A stretch of DNA of 64,000 nt from Sphingomonas sp. HF-S4 (GCF_032911445.1 NZ_JAWJEJ010000002.1:868001-932000), one strand, 5' to 3'; counted from the stretch's first letter, positions 39,477 through 48,485 are shown. Translations and numbers: made by a program. The notes: a model not told the origin generated them from the letters alone.

Positions 39477-40688
39477 ATGGCAGACGCCAGAGTAAGTGCG
39501 CAACCGGGCCTGTGGAACATGCTGCGCGCCGCAGCGGTGGGCGCGACATTGTTTCTCGCCGCCTGCGCGAGCGGGCCGCGGATCGTGCCCGAGGCCGAGC
39601 GCCCCGCGCCGACCACGCGGCCGACCCCGGTCGCGCCGCGCCCGATCCAGCCGGGCCTGCCTCAGGATGTCGAGCGCCACCGCATCGCCTTGCTCGTGCC
39701 GCTGAGCGGCGCCAATGCGGGCGTCGGCCGCTCGCTCCAGAACGCGACGCAGCTCGCGGTGCTCGATACGCGCAGCGATGCCATGCGGATCACCACCTAT
39801 GATACCGCCGCGCCCGGCGGTGCCGCCGCTGCCGCGCAGCAGGCGATTTCGGACGGCAACCGGCTGATCCTCGGCCCGCTGCTCGCCGAGGAAGCGCGCG
39901 AGGTCGCACCGATCGCCCGGCGCGCGCGCGTGCCGGTGCTGAGCTTCTCGAACGACGCCAGCGTCGCGGGCAACGGCACCTATATCCTCGGCTACGTCCC
40001 CGCCCAGTCGATCGAGCGGGTGGTCAACTACGCCACGCGCTCGGGGATCAAGGACTTTGCCGGGCTGATCCCGAGCGGCCTCTATGGCGAGCGCGCCTCC
40101 ACCGCGATGCTGCGCGCGGTGGAGGATGCCGGCGGGCGCGTGCTGGCGATGGAGACCTATGACGGCCGTCCGGGCTCGATGACCAGCGCGGTCGCCAAGA
40201 TCGGTCGCTCGCCGTTTCAGGCGATCCTGATCGCGGGCAGCGCGGATGGCGCAGTGACCGCGGTGCCGCTGATCCGCCGCTCGGCGAGCGGGAAGGCCGC
40301 ACGGCTGCTCGGCACCGAATTGTGGAACACCGATTCGGCGATCGGCAGCAAGGCGGCTTTGAACGGCGCGTGGTTCGCCAGCGTGCCAGACAATTACTAT
40401 CGCCAGTACGCCAGCAAGTACCGCGCACGCTTCAGCGCGGCGCCGTACCGGCTGTCGACGCTCGGCTACGACGCAGTGCTGCTCACCGTCCGCATCGCAC
40501 GCGACTGGCGCCCGGGCGACGAGTTCCCCGCGGCGCGGCTAACCGAGCGCGAGGGGTTCGCCGGGCTCGACGGGGCGTTCCGCTTCGGCCGTGACGGCGT
40601 CGCCGAGCGCGCGCTCGAAGTGCAGGAAATCCGTGGCGGCACCACCGCCACGGTCTCGCCCGCCCCCCCGAACTTCAAGGGGAACTGA
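39477..40688 (+). CDS. LpoA-like penicillin-binding protein activator (lipoprotein)
   Basis: A 403-residue lipoprotein with a lipobox (FLAACASGP; cysteine about residue 30). After a proline-rich linker comes a periplasmic type I solute-binding fold: HRIALLVPLSGANAGVGRSL, NRLILGPLLAEEAREVAPIA, RVPVLSFSND and GTYILGYVPAQSIERVVNYA. This is the C-terminal domain fold of LpoA, which activates PBP1A. The N-terminal TPR part of enterobacterial LpoA is missing, as in many alphaproteobacteria. The ATG at 39477 follows GGGGAG. A second start near residue 15 would also leave the signal intact. Its place beside rsmI supports the assignment. Confidence 0.88.
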   Translation: MADARVSAQPGLWNMLRAAAVGATLFLAACASGPRIVPEAERPAPTTRPTPVAPRPIQPGLPQDVERHRIALLVPLSGANAGVGRSLQNATQLAVLDTRSDAMRITTYDTAAPGGAAAAAQQAISDGNRLILGPLLAEEAREVAPIARRARVPVLSFSNDASVAGNGTYILGYVPAQSIERVVNYATRSGIKDFAGLIPSGLYGERASTAMLRAVEDAGGRVLAMETYDGRPGSMTSAVAKIGRSPFQAILIAGSADGAVTAVPLIRRSASGKAARLLGTELWNTDSAIGSKAALNGAWFASVPDNYYRQYASKYRARFSAAPYRLSTLGYDAVLLTVRIARDWRPGDEFPAARLTEREGFAGLDGAFRFGRDGVAERALEVQEIRGGTTATVSPAPPNFKGN

Positions 40689-40690
40689 GC

Positions 40691-40726
40691 CCTCCGCCAT
40701 CCCGGCGAAAGCCGGGATGGCGGAGG
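40691..40726. repeat. Perfect 16-bp hairpin with GAAA loop (REP-like)
   Basis: CCTCCGCCATCCCGGC, GAAA, GCCGGGATGGCGGAGG. An uninterrupted palindrome fills the space between the convergent stops of the LpoA-like gene and hemW. It belongs with the element at 58222-58304 (CATCCCGGCGAA core). It probably ends both transcripts and could be an mRNA 3' protector. Confidence 0.85.
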
Positions 40727-41872
40727 TTATGCAATCACCAGCTCGCGCAGGATCGCCTCCAGCACCGGCATTCCGGCATTGGTGACCGCCAGCCGATCGC
40801 CCACGACCGTCACCAGACCCTGGTCGCGCATCCGCGCCAATGCGAGCTGGTCGAGAGGCGCCTCGCCGTCGGCCAGTTTGGCGACCCGCGCGACATCGAC
40901 GCCCTCGGGCAATCGCAGCCCCATCACCAGCGCCTCGACTGCGCGTTCCTGGGGCGTCAGCACGTCCTCGACCTGGAGGCCATGGCCGTTACGCGCCACC
41001 GCACCCAGCCAGTTCTCAGGCTTCTTATGCCGCATCGTCGCGAGCCCGCCGCGCCGGCCATGTGCGCCGGGGCCGATCCCGGCATAGTCGCCATAGCGCC
41101 AATAAGTCAGGTTGTGCCGGCTCTCGGCGCCGGGCCGGGCGTGGTTCGAGATTTCATAGGCGGGCAGCCCGGCGGCGGCGGTGATGTCGCGCGTCGCCTC
41201 GAACAGATCTGCGCCGGCGTCGGAATCATAGGCGGCCAACTCGCCTTTCTCGAACAAGGTCGCGAAGCGCGTTCCCGGCTCGATGGTGAGCTGGTAGAGC
41301 GACAGATGCTCGGTGCCGAAGCCGATCGCGCGGCGTAGTTCGACTTCCCAGCCGGCGAGATCCTGATCGGGGCGCGCGTAGATCAGGTCGAAGCTCACGC
41401 GGCGGAAGACCGACTGCGCCGTATCCAGCGCCGCCAGTCCCTCATCGACGCCATGCGCCCGTCCCAGGAAGCGCAGCGCCGCATCGTCCAGCGCCTGCAG
41501 CCCGAGCGAAACCCGGTTGACCCCCGCCGCGGCGAGATCGGCGAAGCGCGCCGCCTCGACCGACGAGGGATTGGCTTCGAGCGTGACCTCGATACCCGGC
41601 TCGAACCCCCAATGCCGCTCCGCCGCCTCGATCACGGCGGCGACAGTTTCGGGCGGCATCAGCGAGGGCGTGCCGCCGCCGAAGAAGATCGAGCCGAGCC
41701 GCCGCCCGGGCAATTGCGCCGCCTCATGGGCCAGGTCGATGAGCATCGCATCGCGCCACGCCGCTTGGTCGACGCTCTCGCGGACATGGCTGTTGAAGTC
41801 GCAATAGGGGCATTTCGACACGCAGAACGGCCAATGCACATACAGCGCGAGCGGGGTGGTGCCGGAGTTCAT
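40727..41872 (-). CDS. hemW: Radical SAM heme chaperone HemW
   Basis: A 381-residue radical-SAM protein that inserts heme into respiratory enzymes (formerly annotated as oxygen-independent coproporphyrinogen oxidase). The iron-sulfur motif is C17-x3-C21-x2-C24 in HWPFCVSKCPYCDF. FFGGGTPSLMPPETV and EANPSSVE follow, and the C-terminal winged-helix part has RMRDQGLVTVVGDRLAVTNA. HemW carries this CxxxCxxC motif but lacks the fourth cysteine of true HemN (CPYCDF rather than CPYCDFN-x-C). The ATG at 41872 opens MNSGTTPLALYVHWPFC. Upstream in-frame ORF runs through tRNA-Gly and is not coding. Confidence 0.95.
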   Translation of the reverse strand: MNSGTTPLALYVHWPFCVSKCPYCDFNSHVRESVDQAAWRDAMLIDLAHEAAQLPGRRLGSIFFGGGTPSLMPPETVAAVIEAAERHWGFEPGIEVTLEANPSSVEAARFADLAAAGVNRVSLGLQALDDAALRFLGRAHGVDEGLAALDTAQSVFRRVSFDLIYARPDQDLAGWEVELRRAIGFGTEHLSLYQLTIEPGTRFATLFEKGELAAYDSDAGADLFEATRDITAAAGLPAYEISNHARPGAESRHNLTYWRYGDYAGIGPGAHGRRGGLATMRHKKPENWLGAVARNGHGLQVEDVLTPQERAVEALVMGLRLPEGVDVARVAKLADGEAPLDQLALARMRDQGLVTVVGDRLAVTNAGMPVLEAILRELVIA

Positions 41873-41886
41873 CGTATCGCGATACG
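41873..41886. promoter_or_regulatory. 14-bp perfect palindrome upstream of hemW
   Basis: CGTATCGCGATACG directly precedes the hemW start codon. It could be an operator for a dimeric regulator or a structural element at the ribosome site. No known factor is assigned. Confidence 0.4.
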
Positions 41887-41989
41887 CCAGGAAATCGAAC
41901 CACGCGCATAGCCCGGCAGGCGGAGCGCCACAAAGACTCACGGGTTCGGCAATCGGTGCGGTGGGCCGTGCCCTCACCGCAAGAGGGCT

Positions 41990-42063
41990 TGGAGCGGGTA
42001 ACGGGAATCGAACCCGTGTATTCAGCTTGGAAGGCTGCTGCACTACCATTGTGCTATACCCGC
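41990..42063 (-). tRNA. tRNA-Gly (anticodon TCC)
   Basis: On the minus strand the acceptor stem GCGGGTA (from 42063) pairs with TACCCGC near 41994-42000. D-arm AGCACAATGGTAGTGC, anticodon loop CTTCCAA with TCC, and T-arm CGGGTTCGATTCCCG are complete. The discriminator is T and CCA is encoded in the DNA (41990-41992). It lies between hemW and the pectin locus. Confidence 0.95.
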
Positions 42064-42094
42064 GCGCCGCCGGGGCGACTGCCACAGTCTGCGG

Positions 42095-43066
42095 CTATCG
42101 GTCAACCGTCTCGCGCAAGCGCATCGTCACGGGCTTGGTGCGATCGATCGAAAGCAACCCATCACTTTCCTCGAGTTCGGCAACCTGCAGCACGCTGCGG
42201 CGGTGCCAATCGAAATCGCGCGCAGCCTCCGGTTCGCCCGACTGATGGACGAAGTAGATCAGGTACGCGCGGTCGCCCGCGACGATCACGTCGGGGTGCT
42301 GGACCTTGGCGCGGTCGGTCGGGCGGGTGCCCGGCTCGCCACCGAGATAGCCCGGCTGCGCGGTCCAGTTTTCGCCGTCGGACGAATGCTGAATGAGCAG
42401 GCCCTTCCACGCGTCACTAACTAGCCACCAGCGCCCGCGCCAGCGGAACGCCTTGGGGCCTTCGCCCGGCGTGCTGGTGACCGGGCCGCGTACGGTCCAG
42501 GTCTTGAGATCGGGGCTATCCGCGTATTTGATCGCCTTGTTGGCGCGCTCGTCGTTGAACCACATGCGATAGCCGCCCTGCGGCAGTGCGAGGACGCTCG
42601 CGTCGATCACCCGGTCCGAGCCGAGTTCGACGCGCTCGCCGCACTGCCAGCTTTTGAGGTCGCGGCTGGTCAAGTGGACGAGGAAGCGCGGCGCGTTCCA
42701 GTCCTTGAACACGCCGGGCACGACCGTGATCCACATATGCCAAGTGTCGCCGAAGCGCTGAACCTCGGGCGCCCACAAGGTTGCGCCGGTGCAACTCGTC
42801 GGAATCGCCGCAGTGCCCGCATAGCGCCACTTCGCGCCGTCCTTCGATCGCGCCACGCCGATCGCCGTGCCGTGGACCCAGCTGACGTCCTTGGGATCGG
42901 CGAGCTTCAGGTCGGCGCGGCGATTGGTGTAGAACATCACCCATTCGCCGGTCTTCGCGTCGCGCACCGTGGAGGCGTCGGCGGCGCCGTCATGGACGGG
43001 ATCGCGAAACAGCGGGACCGATGCGACCGGATCGGCGGCGAGCAGTGCGAGCGCGGCGAACACCAT
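42095..43066 (-). CDS. Secreted GH43-like beta-propeller glycoside hydrolase
   Basis: A 323-residue protein with a short signal-like N-terminus (MVFAALALLAADPVASVPLF) and a five-bladed propeller typical of GH43-like enzymes. LFRDPVHDGAADASTVRDAK carries the first-blade aspartates. TGEWVMFYTNRRADL, LWAPEVQRFGDTWHMW, and the likely acid glutamate in PGEGPKAFRWRGRWWL follow. The start is taken at 43066, where ATG overlaps the stop of the GPH symporter gene (TGATG) and GGAG lies about 9 bp upstream. An ATG at 43102 is also possible. Arabinan or galactan side-chain cleavage is likely from context. Exact activity unknown. Confidence 0.78.
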   Translation of the reverse strand: MVFAALALLAADPVASVPLFRDPVHDGAADASTVRDAKTGEWVMFYTNRRADLKLADPKDVSWVHGTAIGVARSKDGAKWRYAGTAAIPTSCTGATLWAPEVQRFGDTWHMWITVVPGVFKDWNAPRFLVHLTSRDLKSWQCGERVELGSDRVIDASVLALPQGGYRMWFNDERANKAIKYADSPDLKTWTVRGPVTSTPGEGPKAFRWRGRWWLVSDAWKGLLIQHSSDGENWTAQPGYLGGEPGTRPTDRAKVQHPDVIVAGDRAYLIYFVHQSGEPEAARDFDWHRRSVLQVAELEESDGLLSIDRTKPVTMRLRETVDR

Positions 43067-44688
43067 CAGTGGCGCACTCCAGCGATACTGTTCCTTCCCC
43101 ATAGCTGGTGATACTTCCAGCCCGACAGATCCTCGACGATCCCCTTGGCCTCCGGCGAAGTAGGCTCGGTGCCCCCGGCGCGGAGATGATCGATCTCGGC
43201 CATCAGCACGCCGTGCGTCTGCGCGTTGAGACGGAAGCGCCACGAGGCGACCAGCCCGGCGAGCATGACCAGAATTGGCCCGAGGATCAGCAGCCAGGTG
43301 ATCGTGGCGATCGCCTCCGGGGTCTGCTGCATCGCCTCGCCGGGCCCTGCCTTGGGCGAGATATAGCCGCCCAAATCGATGATGAAGCCCGTGCAGATGA
43401 TCGCCGCCGATTGCGCGAGTTTCCGAACCAGCGTCATCACCCCGGCGAAGATGCCCTCGCGGCGCTGGCCGGTGACGGCTTCGTCGACGTCGGGCAGGTA
43501 GTTGTAGATAGACCAGGGCACGAAGTTGAGCGTGCCGCGGCCCAGCCCGGCGAGCAGGATCGGCACGAACAGCCAGAAGATCAGCACCGGGCTGAACGTC
43601 GCCGAGGCCGGGTTGAGCGCCGAAAGCATGTTGCCGCCGAGCGCACCCAGGTCCGCGACGAAGCGCGCGGGCCGCAGATAGTAGAAAGCGAGGAACAGCA
43701 GCAGCCCGGCGCCGAAGAAGCTGATCGCGATGCGATAGGCGATCACCGGGCCGGTTCGGATGACGATGTTGATCGCGATCATCACCGAAATGAGCTGCGC
43801 GACGTACATGATCGTGAGCAGCTGCGAGATGATCAGCGTCGCGCCCATCATTACCGTGACGACGAAGATCGGGAAGGCGGTGTTGAAGATGTCCTGCGAG
43901 ATGTAGCCGCCAAGATAGATCGACAGATGCTGGCGGAACGCACGGATGCGCAGCGTCGAGAACAGATCACGGAACATCACGACCGGGATCATCAGCGCGG
44001 TCTTCACGTCGAGCGGCGCAGACTGCACCTGCTTCTCGGCTTCGGAATAGGGGCGTTCCCAGGTGAAGATCACCACCAGCGTCACGACCAGGCTGAAGAT
44101 CGCGCCGAAGATCGCGGCCATGATCAGGAAGGTGCTCGGGGAATCCTTGCCGCCCAGCGCGCCGATGATCAGCGTCGGCAGATACGAAGCGAGAATCGCG
44201 GAGCTCTGCGCGACGATCATCCGTGCGCCGGCGAACTTCGCCTTCTTGCGATAGTCGTTGGTCATCTCCGCGGCGAGCGTCTCCCACGGGATGAGGAACA
44301 TCGTGTAGACGAACTCGAAGAAGATGAAGGTCAGCAGATAATAGGTGAAGCTGTGCCCGGCGATGAAGATCAGTGCGAAGCTGGGCAGCAGCGGGATCGT
44401 GGCGATCAGGAAGATCTTGCGCCGCCCGATGCGCCGCCCGATCCAGGTATGCCGCAGATTGTCGGACACATAGCCGATCAGCGGACAGGTGATCGCCTCG
44501 AGCAGCCGCGGCAGGCCGAGGATCAACCCGGCCTCGGCGGCGGACAGGTTGCAGAAGGTCGTGAAGAAATAGAGCAGCCAGCCGGTGATGACCGCCTGCG
44601 CACCTGCGCCCAGCATGTCGCCGGAGCCCCAGCCCCAATAATTGTACCAGCGCGGCTGACGGGTGGGCGCGGAGGCGCTGCTGGCCAT
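43066..44688 (-). CDS. GPH-family sugar:cation symporter
   Basis: A 540-residue transporter of the glycoside-pentoside-hexuronide family (LacS/UidB/RhiT relatives). It has RWYNYWGWGSGDMLGAGAQA, GLILGLPRLLEAITCPLIGY then VSDNLRHTWIGRRIGRRK, and 12 hydrophobic helices with a central loop rich in charges. The ATG at 44688 follows AGGAAA at 6 bp. It is the first gene of a two-gene unit with the GH43-like gene and diverges from the PL22 gene. It most likely moves unsaturated galacturonate or rhamnogalacturonan oligomers from periplasm to cytoplasm, where GH105 and one GH28 act. Confidence 0.87.
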   Translation of the reverse strand: MASSASAPTRQPRWYNYWGWGSGDMLGAGAQAVITGWLLYFFTTFCNLSAAEAGLILGLPRLLEAITCPLIGYVSDNLRHTWIGRRIGRRKIFLIATIPLLPSFALIFIAGHSFTYYLLTFIFFEFVYTMFLIPWETLAAEMTNDYRKKAKFAGARMIVAQSSAILASYLPTLIIGALGGKDSPSTFLIMAAIFGAIFSLVVTLVVIFTWERPYSEAEKQVQSAPLDVKTALMIPVVMFRDLFSTLRIRAFRQHLSIYLGGYISQDIFNTAFPIFVVTVMMGATLIISQLLTIMYVAQLISVMIAINIVIRTGPVIAYRIAISFFGAGLLLFLAFYYLRPARFVADLGALGGNMLSALNPASATFSPVLIFWLFVPILLAGLGRGTLNFVPWSIYNYLPDVDEAVTGQRREGIFAGVMTLVRKLAQSAAIICTGFIIDLGGYISPKAGPGEAMQQTPEAIATITWLLILGPILVMLAGLVASWRFRLNAQTHGVLMAEIDHLRAGGTEPTSPEAKGIVEDLSGWKYHQLWGRNSIAGVRH

Positions 44689-44814
44689 GCGGGATTTCCT
44701 CTCTGGGGTAGGCCGACGGGAATGCGGCACCGTGCCGACACCCGTTCTTTACTCCATATTCTGAGCTGCTATCATAATATGTGGAACGACATCAAGTCGG
44801 CGGGAGAGAAGAGG
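44689..44814. promoter_or_regulatory. Bidirectional control region with palindromes
   Basis: This spacer serves the divergent GPH symporter and PL22 operons. It contains a perfect odd palindrome CGGCAC-C-GTGCCG (44725-44737) and an inverted repeat CATATT-N15-AATATG (44755-44781). Either could be an operator for an oligogalacturonide- or rhamnose-responsive regulator. No regulator gene is in the window. Confidence 0.5.
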
Positions 44815-46125
44815 ATGCGGCTGGGACGCGCAATTTGCCAGGGGTTTGTGGCGGCGTCGCTGTTGGTGGCGAGCGCCGCGGCAGCCGACCCTGCGGCGCA
44901 ATGGGTCGACTCGCTGACCGGGCACAAGGTGATCCGGATCAGCCGCGAAGCCGACAGCGCCAGCCTTTATTTCCACCAGAACAGCTACACGCCCCAGGGC
45001 GACAAGATGGTGATCTCCGTCCCCGGCGGGATCTCGGTGATCGACCTCAAGAGCTGGGAAGTCACCCCGCTGGTCAAGGGCAAGGGGCTGATCCTGCTGT
45101 TCACCGGCCGCAAGACCCGCACCGCCTACTACCAGACGCGCGCCGGCGAGGGGAAACCCTGGAGCATCCACGCCGCCGATATCGACACCGGCAAGACGCG
45201 GAAGATCGCCGAGATCAAGGAAGGCTTCATCGGCTCGATCAACGCCGACGAGACCCTGCTGCTCGGCCAATGGGCGGAGACCGACAAGCCGCTCCAGCCC
45301 GGCGCCAAGCCCGGCGACAACAACAAGTTCGGCCAGGCGCAATATGCCGCCAACTGGCCTGACGGCCGCCCCATGACCTACGCCGACGCCAAGGAAGTCC
45401 GCCTCAACGACCGGCTCGAGGCCAAGGTGCCGATGGAGATTTTCACGATCGACGTGAAGACGGGGGCGCGCAAGGTGGTGACTGCGTCGACCGACTGGCT
45501 GAACCACATCCAGTTCTCGCCGACCGACCCGCAGCAGATCATGTATTGCCACGAAGGGCCGTGGCACAAGGTCGACCGGATCTGGACGATCCGCGCCGAC
45601 GGGACGGGCAAGAGGCTCGTCCACACCCGCACGATGAACATGGAGATCGCGGGCCACGAGTTCTTCTCGCCCGACGGCAAGACGATCTGGTACGATCTCC
45701 AGACGCCGCGCGGCGAAGTGTTCTGGCTGGCGGGCTACGACCTCGAGACCGGCAAGCGCCGCTGGTACAATGTCGAGCGCAACGAATGGTCGGTGCACTT
45801 CAACCAGTCGCCCGATCACAAGCTCTTCTCGGGCGACGGCGGCGACAGCGAGATGGTCGCGCACGCCCCGGACGGCAAATACCTCTATCTGTTCACGCCC
45901 AAGGCTATCCCCGACGTTGCCGGCATCCACGCGCCGGGTGCCGAGAACCTGATCTCGCCGGGCACGCTCGACTCGGAGAAGCTGGTCGACATGCGCAAGC
46001 ACGATTACCGGCTCGAGCCCAACATGACCTTCACGCCGGACGGGAAGTGGATCGTGTTCCGCGCCAATTTCGAAGGCGCGAACCACATCTACGCCGTCGA
46101 AGTGGTCAAGGCGCCGGCGAAGTGA
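44815..46125 (+). CDS. ogl: Oligogalacturonate lyase (PL22 family), exported
   Basis: A 436-residue seven-bladed beta-propeller lyase of the PL22 type, which splits short (unsaturated) galacturonides to 5-keto-4-deoxyuronate. It carries the metal-site segment MYCHEGPWHKVDRIW and HFNQSPDHKLFSGDGGDSEM, where the conserved histidines lie. WLNHIQFSPTDPQQIMYCHE is typical. Unlike the cytoplasmic Ogl of Dickeya it has a clear signal peptide (MRLGRAICQGFVAASLLVAS, then AAAADPAA). The ATG at 44815 follows GGGAGAGAAGAGG. The stop overlaps the next start (GTGA). Substrate range is inferred from the family. Confidence 0.88.
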   Translation: MRLGRAICQGFVAASLLVASAAAADPAAQWVDSLTGHKVIRISREADSASLYFHQNSYTPQGDKMVISVPGGISVIDLKSWEVTPLVKGKGLILLFTGRKTRTAYYQTRAGEGKPWSIHAADIDTGKTRKIAEIKEGFIGSINADETLLLGQWAETDKPLQPGAKPGDNNKFGQAQYAANWPDGRPMTYADAKEVRLNDRLEAKVPMEIFTIDVKTGARKVVTASTDWLNHIQFSPTDPQQIMYCHEGPWHKVDRIWTIRADGTGKRLVHTRTMNMEIAGHEFFSPDGKTIWYDLQTPRGEVFWLAGYDLETGKRRWYNVERNEWSVHFNQSPDHKLFSGDGGDSEMVAHAPDGKYLYLFTPKAIPDVAGIHAPGAENLISPGTLDSEKLVDMRKHDYRLEPNMTFTPDGKWIVFRANFEGANHIYAVEVVKAPAK

Positions 46126-48485
46126 TCCGGGCCGCAATCGCGCTGGCGCTTACCTGCTACGCCGTTCCCACCCTCGCTCAGCCTACCGAGCGGATGTCGA
46201 TAGACAAGGACTGGCGGCTGCTGGTGGGCGACAAGGTCGATGCGATGGCAGTCGGATTCGACGACAGCGACTGGAAGCGCGTGGACGTGCCGCACGACTG
46301 GTCGATCGCTGGTCCGTTCGACGAAAAGGCCCGCGCGACCGGATCGGGCGGCTGGCTGCCCACCGGCGTGGCCTGGTATCGCAAGCATTTCGCGCTGCCG
46401 GCCGGCGCGCGGGGCCGCCGGGTGTTCGTCGAGTTCGACGGGGTGGTGGATCGCGGCGGGGTGTGGATCAACGGCCACCATGTCGGCCACCGCCCCAATG
46501 GCTATTCGAGCGTGCGCTATGAACTCACGCCGTTCCTCAAGGCGGACGGCGAAAATGTCCTTGCGGTGCGCGCCGACACGGCGGCCCAGCCAGCCTCGCG
46601 TTGGTATGCCGGCGGCGGCATCTATCGCCACGCGCGCCTCGCGATCAGCGGTGACATACACTTCGATCAGTCGGGCATCGCGGTGCGCCCCGCCAAGGTG
46701 ACCCGCGAAGGTGCGGACGTGACCGTCAACGCCAGCATCCGCAACGCTGGTGACAAGGCGGTCAACGCCACACTGTCGGTCGCGATCCGCGATCCCGGCG
46801 GGCAGATCGTCGCGCAGGGCGAGAGCAACCGCGGCGGGCTCGACGCCAAGGGGACCGACGCGCTCGAGGCAAAGCTCCGCGTCGCCAATCCGCGGCTGTG
46901 GGACACGCGGGATCCGGCGCTCTATACCGCCGAAGTCACGCTCACCGGCGCGGACGGCGCGATGCTCGACAAGCAGACCGAGCGCTTCGGCATCCGCGAC
47001 GCGCGCTTCGAAGCCGCTACCGGCTTCTGGCTCAACGGCCGGAACTTCAAATTGAAGGGCGTTGCGATCCACGCCGATGGCGGCGCGTTTGGCATGGCGG
47101 TGCCGCTGGCGATGTACGAGCGGCGGCTGCGCGGGCTGATGGCGCTCGGCGTCAACGCGGTCCGCACTGCGCATCACCCGTTCTCGCCCGAATTCCTCGA
47201 TCTGTGCGATCGGCTTGGGCTGATCGTGATGAACGAGGCGTTCGACATGTGGACGGTCGCCAAGAACCCCAACGATTACCACCTGTTCTTCACCGACTGG
47301 TCGTCCCTAGACGCGCGCGATTTCGTCCGGCGCGACCGCAACCATCCCAGCGTGGTGATCTGGTCGATCGGCAACGAGATCCACGACACGCCCTATCCGC
47401 TGGTCGCCAAGTCGATCGTCGAGCGGCTGATGAAGATCTTCCATGCCGAGGATCCGACGCGCCCGGTGACGATGGCGCTGTTCCGCCCCAATACCACCAA
47501 GGATTACGAGAACGGCCTAGCCGACATGCTCGACGTGGTCGGCCAGAATTACCGTGAGAACGAGCTCGCCAAGGCGCATGCGGACAAACCGAGCCGGAAG
47601 ATCATCGGGACCGAGAACAGCAAGAACCGCGGAAGCTGGCTCGTGGTGCGCGACAATCCGGCCTATGCCGGGATGTTCCTGTGGACCGGGGTCGACTATC
47701 TCGGCGAGGCCGATCGCGCGGGCTGGCCGGTGATCGGCAATCCCTCGGGCCTCACCGACCGCAGCGATTTCGTAAAGCCGATCGGCTGGGAGCGCGCGGG
47801 CTGGTGGGCCGAAACGCCGGTGGTCAAGATCGCGCGGCGCGTCACCGAAGTGATCGATACCAGCGAGTTGCCGACGATGGTCGGCGTGGCGATGCCGCAA
47901 CCGCGCGGTCCCGGCGCGCTGATCGACTGGTCGCCCGAGAACCGCGCACCGCATCCGGAAGCGGTAGAGGTCTACAGCAACGCCGCGAGCGTCGAGCTCT
48001 TCCTCAACGGCCGCTCGCTGGGTAGCAAGCTGCGTCCCGCCGACGACAGCGCCCGCCGCTGGGACGTGGGCTTCGCGCCCGGCACGCTCCGCGCCGTGGC
48101 GCGCGACGCCGCGGGCAAGACGGTCGCGACCGACGAGTTGCGCACCGCCGGCGCCCCCGCCGCGATCCGCCTGACCGCCGAGGCCCCGACGATGGGCAGC
48201 GACTTCGACAGCATCGGGTTCGTCCGGGTCGAAGTTGTCGACGCCAAGGGCGTGGTGGTGCCGAGCGCGGCAAACCGCGTCCGCATCGCGGCCGAGGGGC
48301 CGGGAAAGCTCGTCGCCTATGACAATGGCTCACCGACCGAGCATACGCCGTTCGGAGCAGCCGAGCGGCCGGTGTTCGGCGGGCATGCGCTGGCGATGTT
48401 GCGCGGCACCGCTCCGGGCACCGTGCGAATCCGCGCGACCGCGCCGGGGCTCAAGGCAGGGACCGCGACAATGGTGACGCGGTGA
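46122..48485 (+). CDS. Secreted GH2 beta-galactosidase-like enzyme
   Basis: A 787-residue GH2 protein with signal peptide (IRAAIALALTCYAVPTLAQ) and the GH2 domain order. The jelly-roll sugar-binding domain opens DKDWRLLVG and VPHDWSIAGPFDEKARATGS. An immunoglobulin-like domain, a TIM barrel (WLNGRNFKLKGVAIHADGG, NAVRTAHHPFSPEFLDLCD), and C-terminal Ig-like domains follow. The acid/base is E419 (SIGNEIHD) and the nucleophile is probably E498 (IIGTENSK). Starts with GTG inside the PL22 stop (GTGA). Activity is likely on beta-1,4-galactan or related side chains. It also resembles unsaturated-glucuronyl GH2 members, so galactosidase is a working call. Confidence 0.88.
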   Translation: MIRAAIALALTCYAVPTLAQPTERMSIDKDWRLLVGDKVDAMAVGFDDSDWKRVDVPHDWSIAGPFDEKARATGSGGWLPTGVAWYRKHFALPAGARGRRVFVEFDGVVDRGGVWINGHHVGHRPNGYSSVRYELTPFLKADGENVLAVRADTAAQPASRWYAGGGIYRHARLAISGDIHFDQSGIAVRPAKVTREGADVTVNASIRNAGDKAVNATLSVAIRDPGGQIVAQGESNRGGLDAKGTDALEAKLRVANPRLWDTRDPALYTAEVTLTGADGAMLDKQTERFGIRDARFEAATGFWLNGRNFKLKGVAIHADGGAFGMAVPLAMYERRLRGLMALGVNAVRTAHHPFSPEFLDLCDRLGLIVMNEAFDMWTVAKNPNDYHLFFTDWSSLDARDFVRRDRNHPSVVIWSIGNEIHDTPYPLVAKSIVERLMKIFHAEDPTRPVTMALFRPNTTKDYENGLADMLDVVGQNYRENELAKAHADKPSRKIIGTENSKNRGSWLVVRDNPAYAGMFLWTGVDYLGEADRAGWPVIGNPSGLTDRSDFVKPIGWERAGWWAETPVVKIARRVTEVIDTSELPTMVGVAMPQPRGPGALIDWSPENRAPHPEAVEVYSNAASVELFLNGRSLGSKLRPADDSARRWDVGFAPGTLRAVARDAAGKTVATDELRTAGAPAAIRLTAEAPTMGSDFDSIGFVRVEVVDAKGVVVPSAANRVRIAAEGPGKLVAYDNGSPTEHTPFGAAERPVFGGHALAMLRGTAPGTVRIRATAPGLKAGTATMVTR

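Noticed and set aside
43108..46125. 1005-aa plus-strand open frame
   Set aside because: The first 569 residues are antisense to the GPH symporter gene and of low-complexity composition. The real gene is the PL22 lyase starting at 44815.
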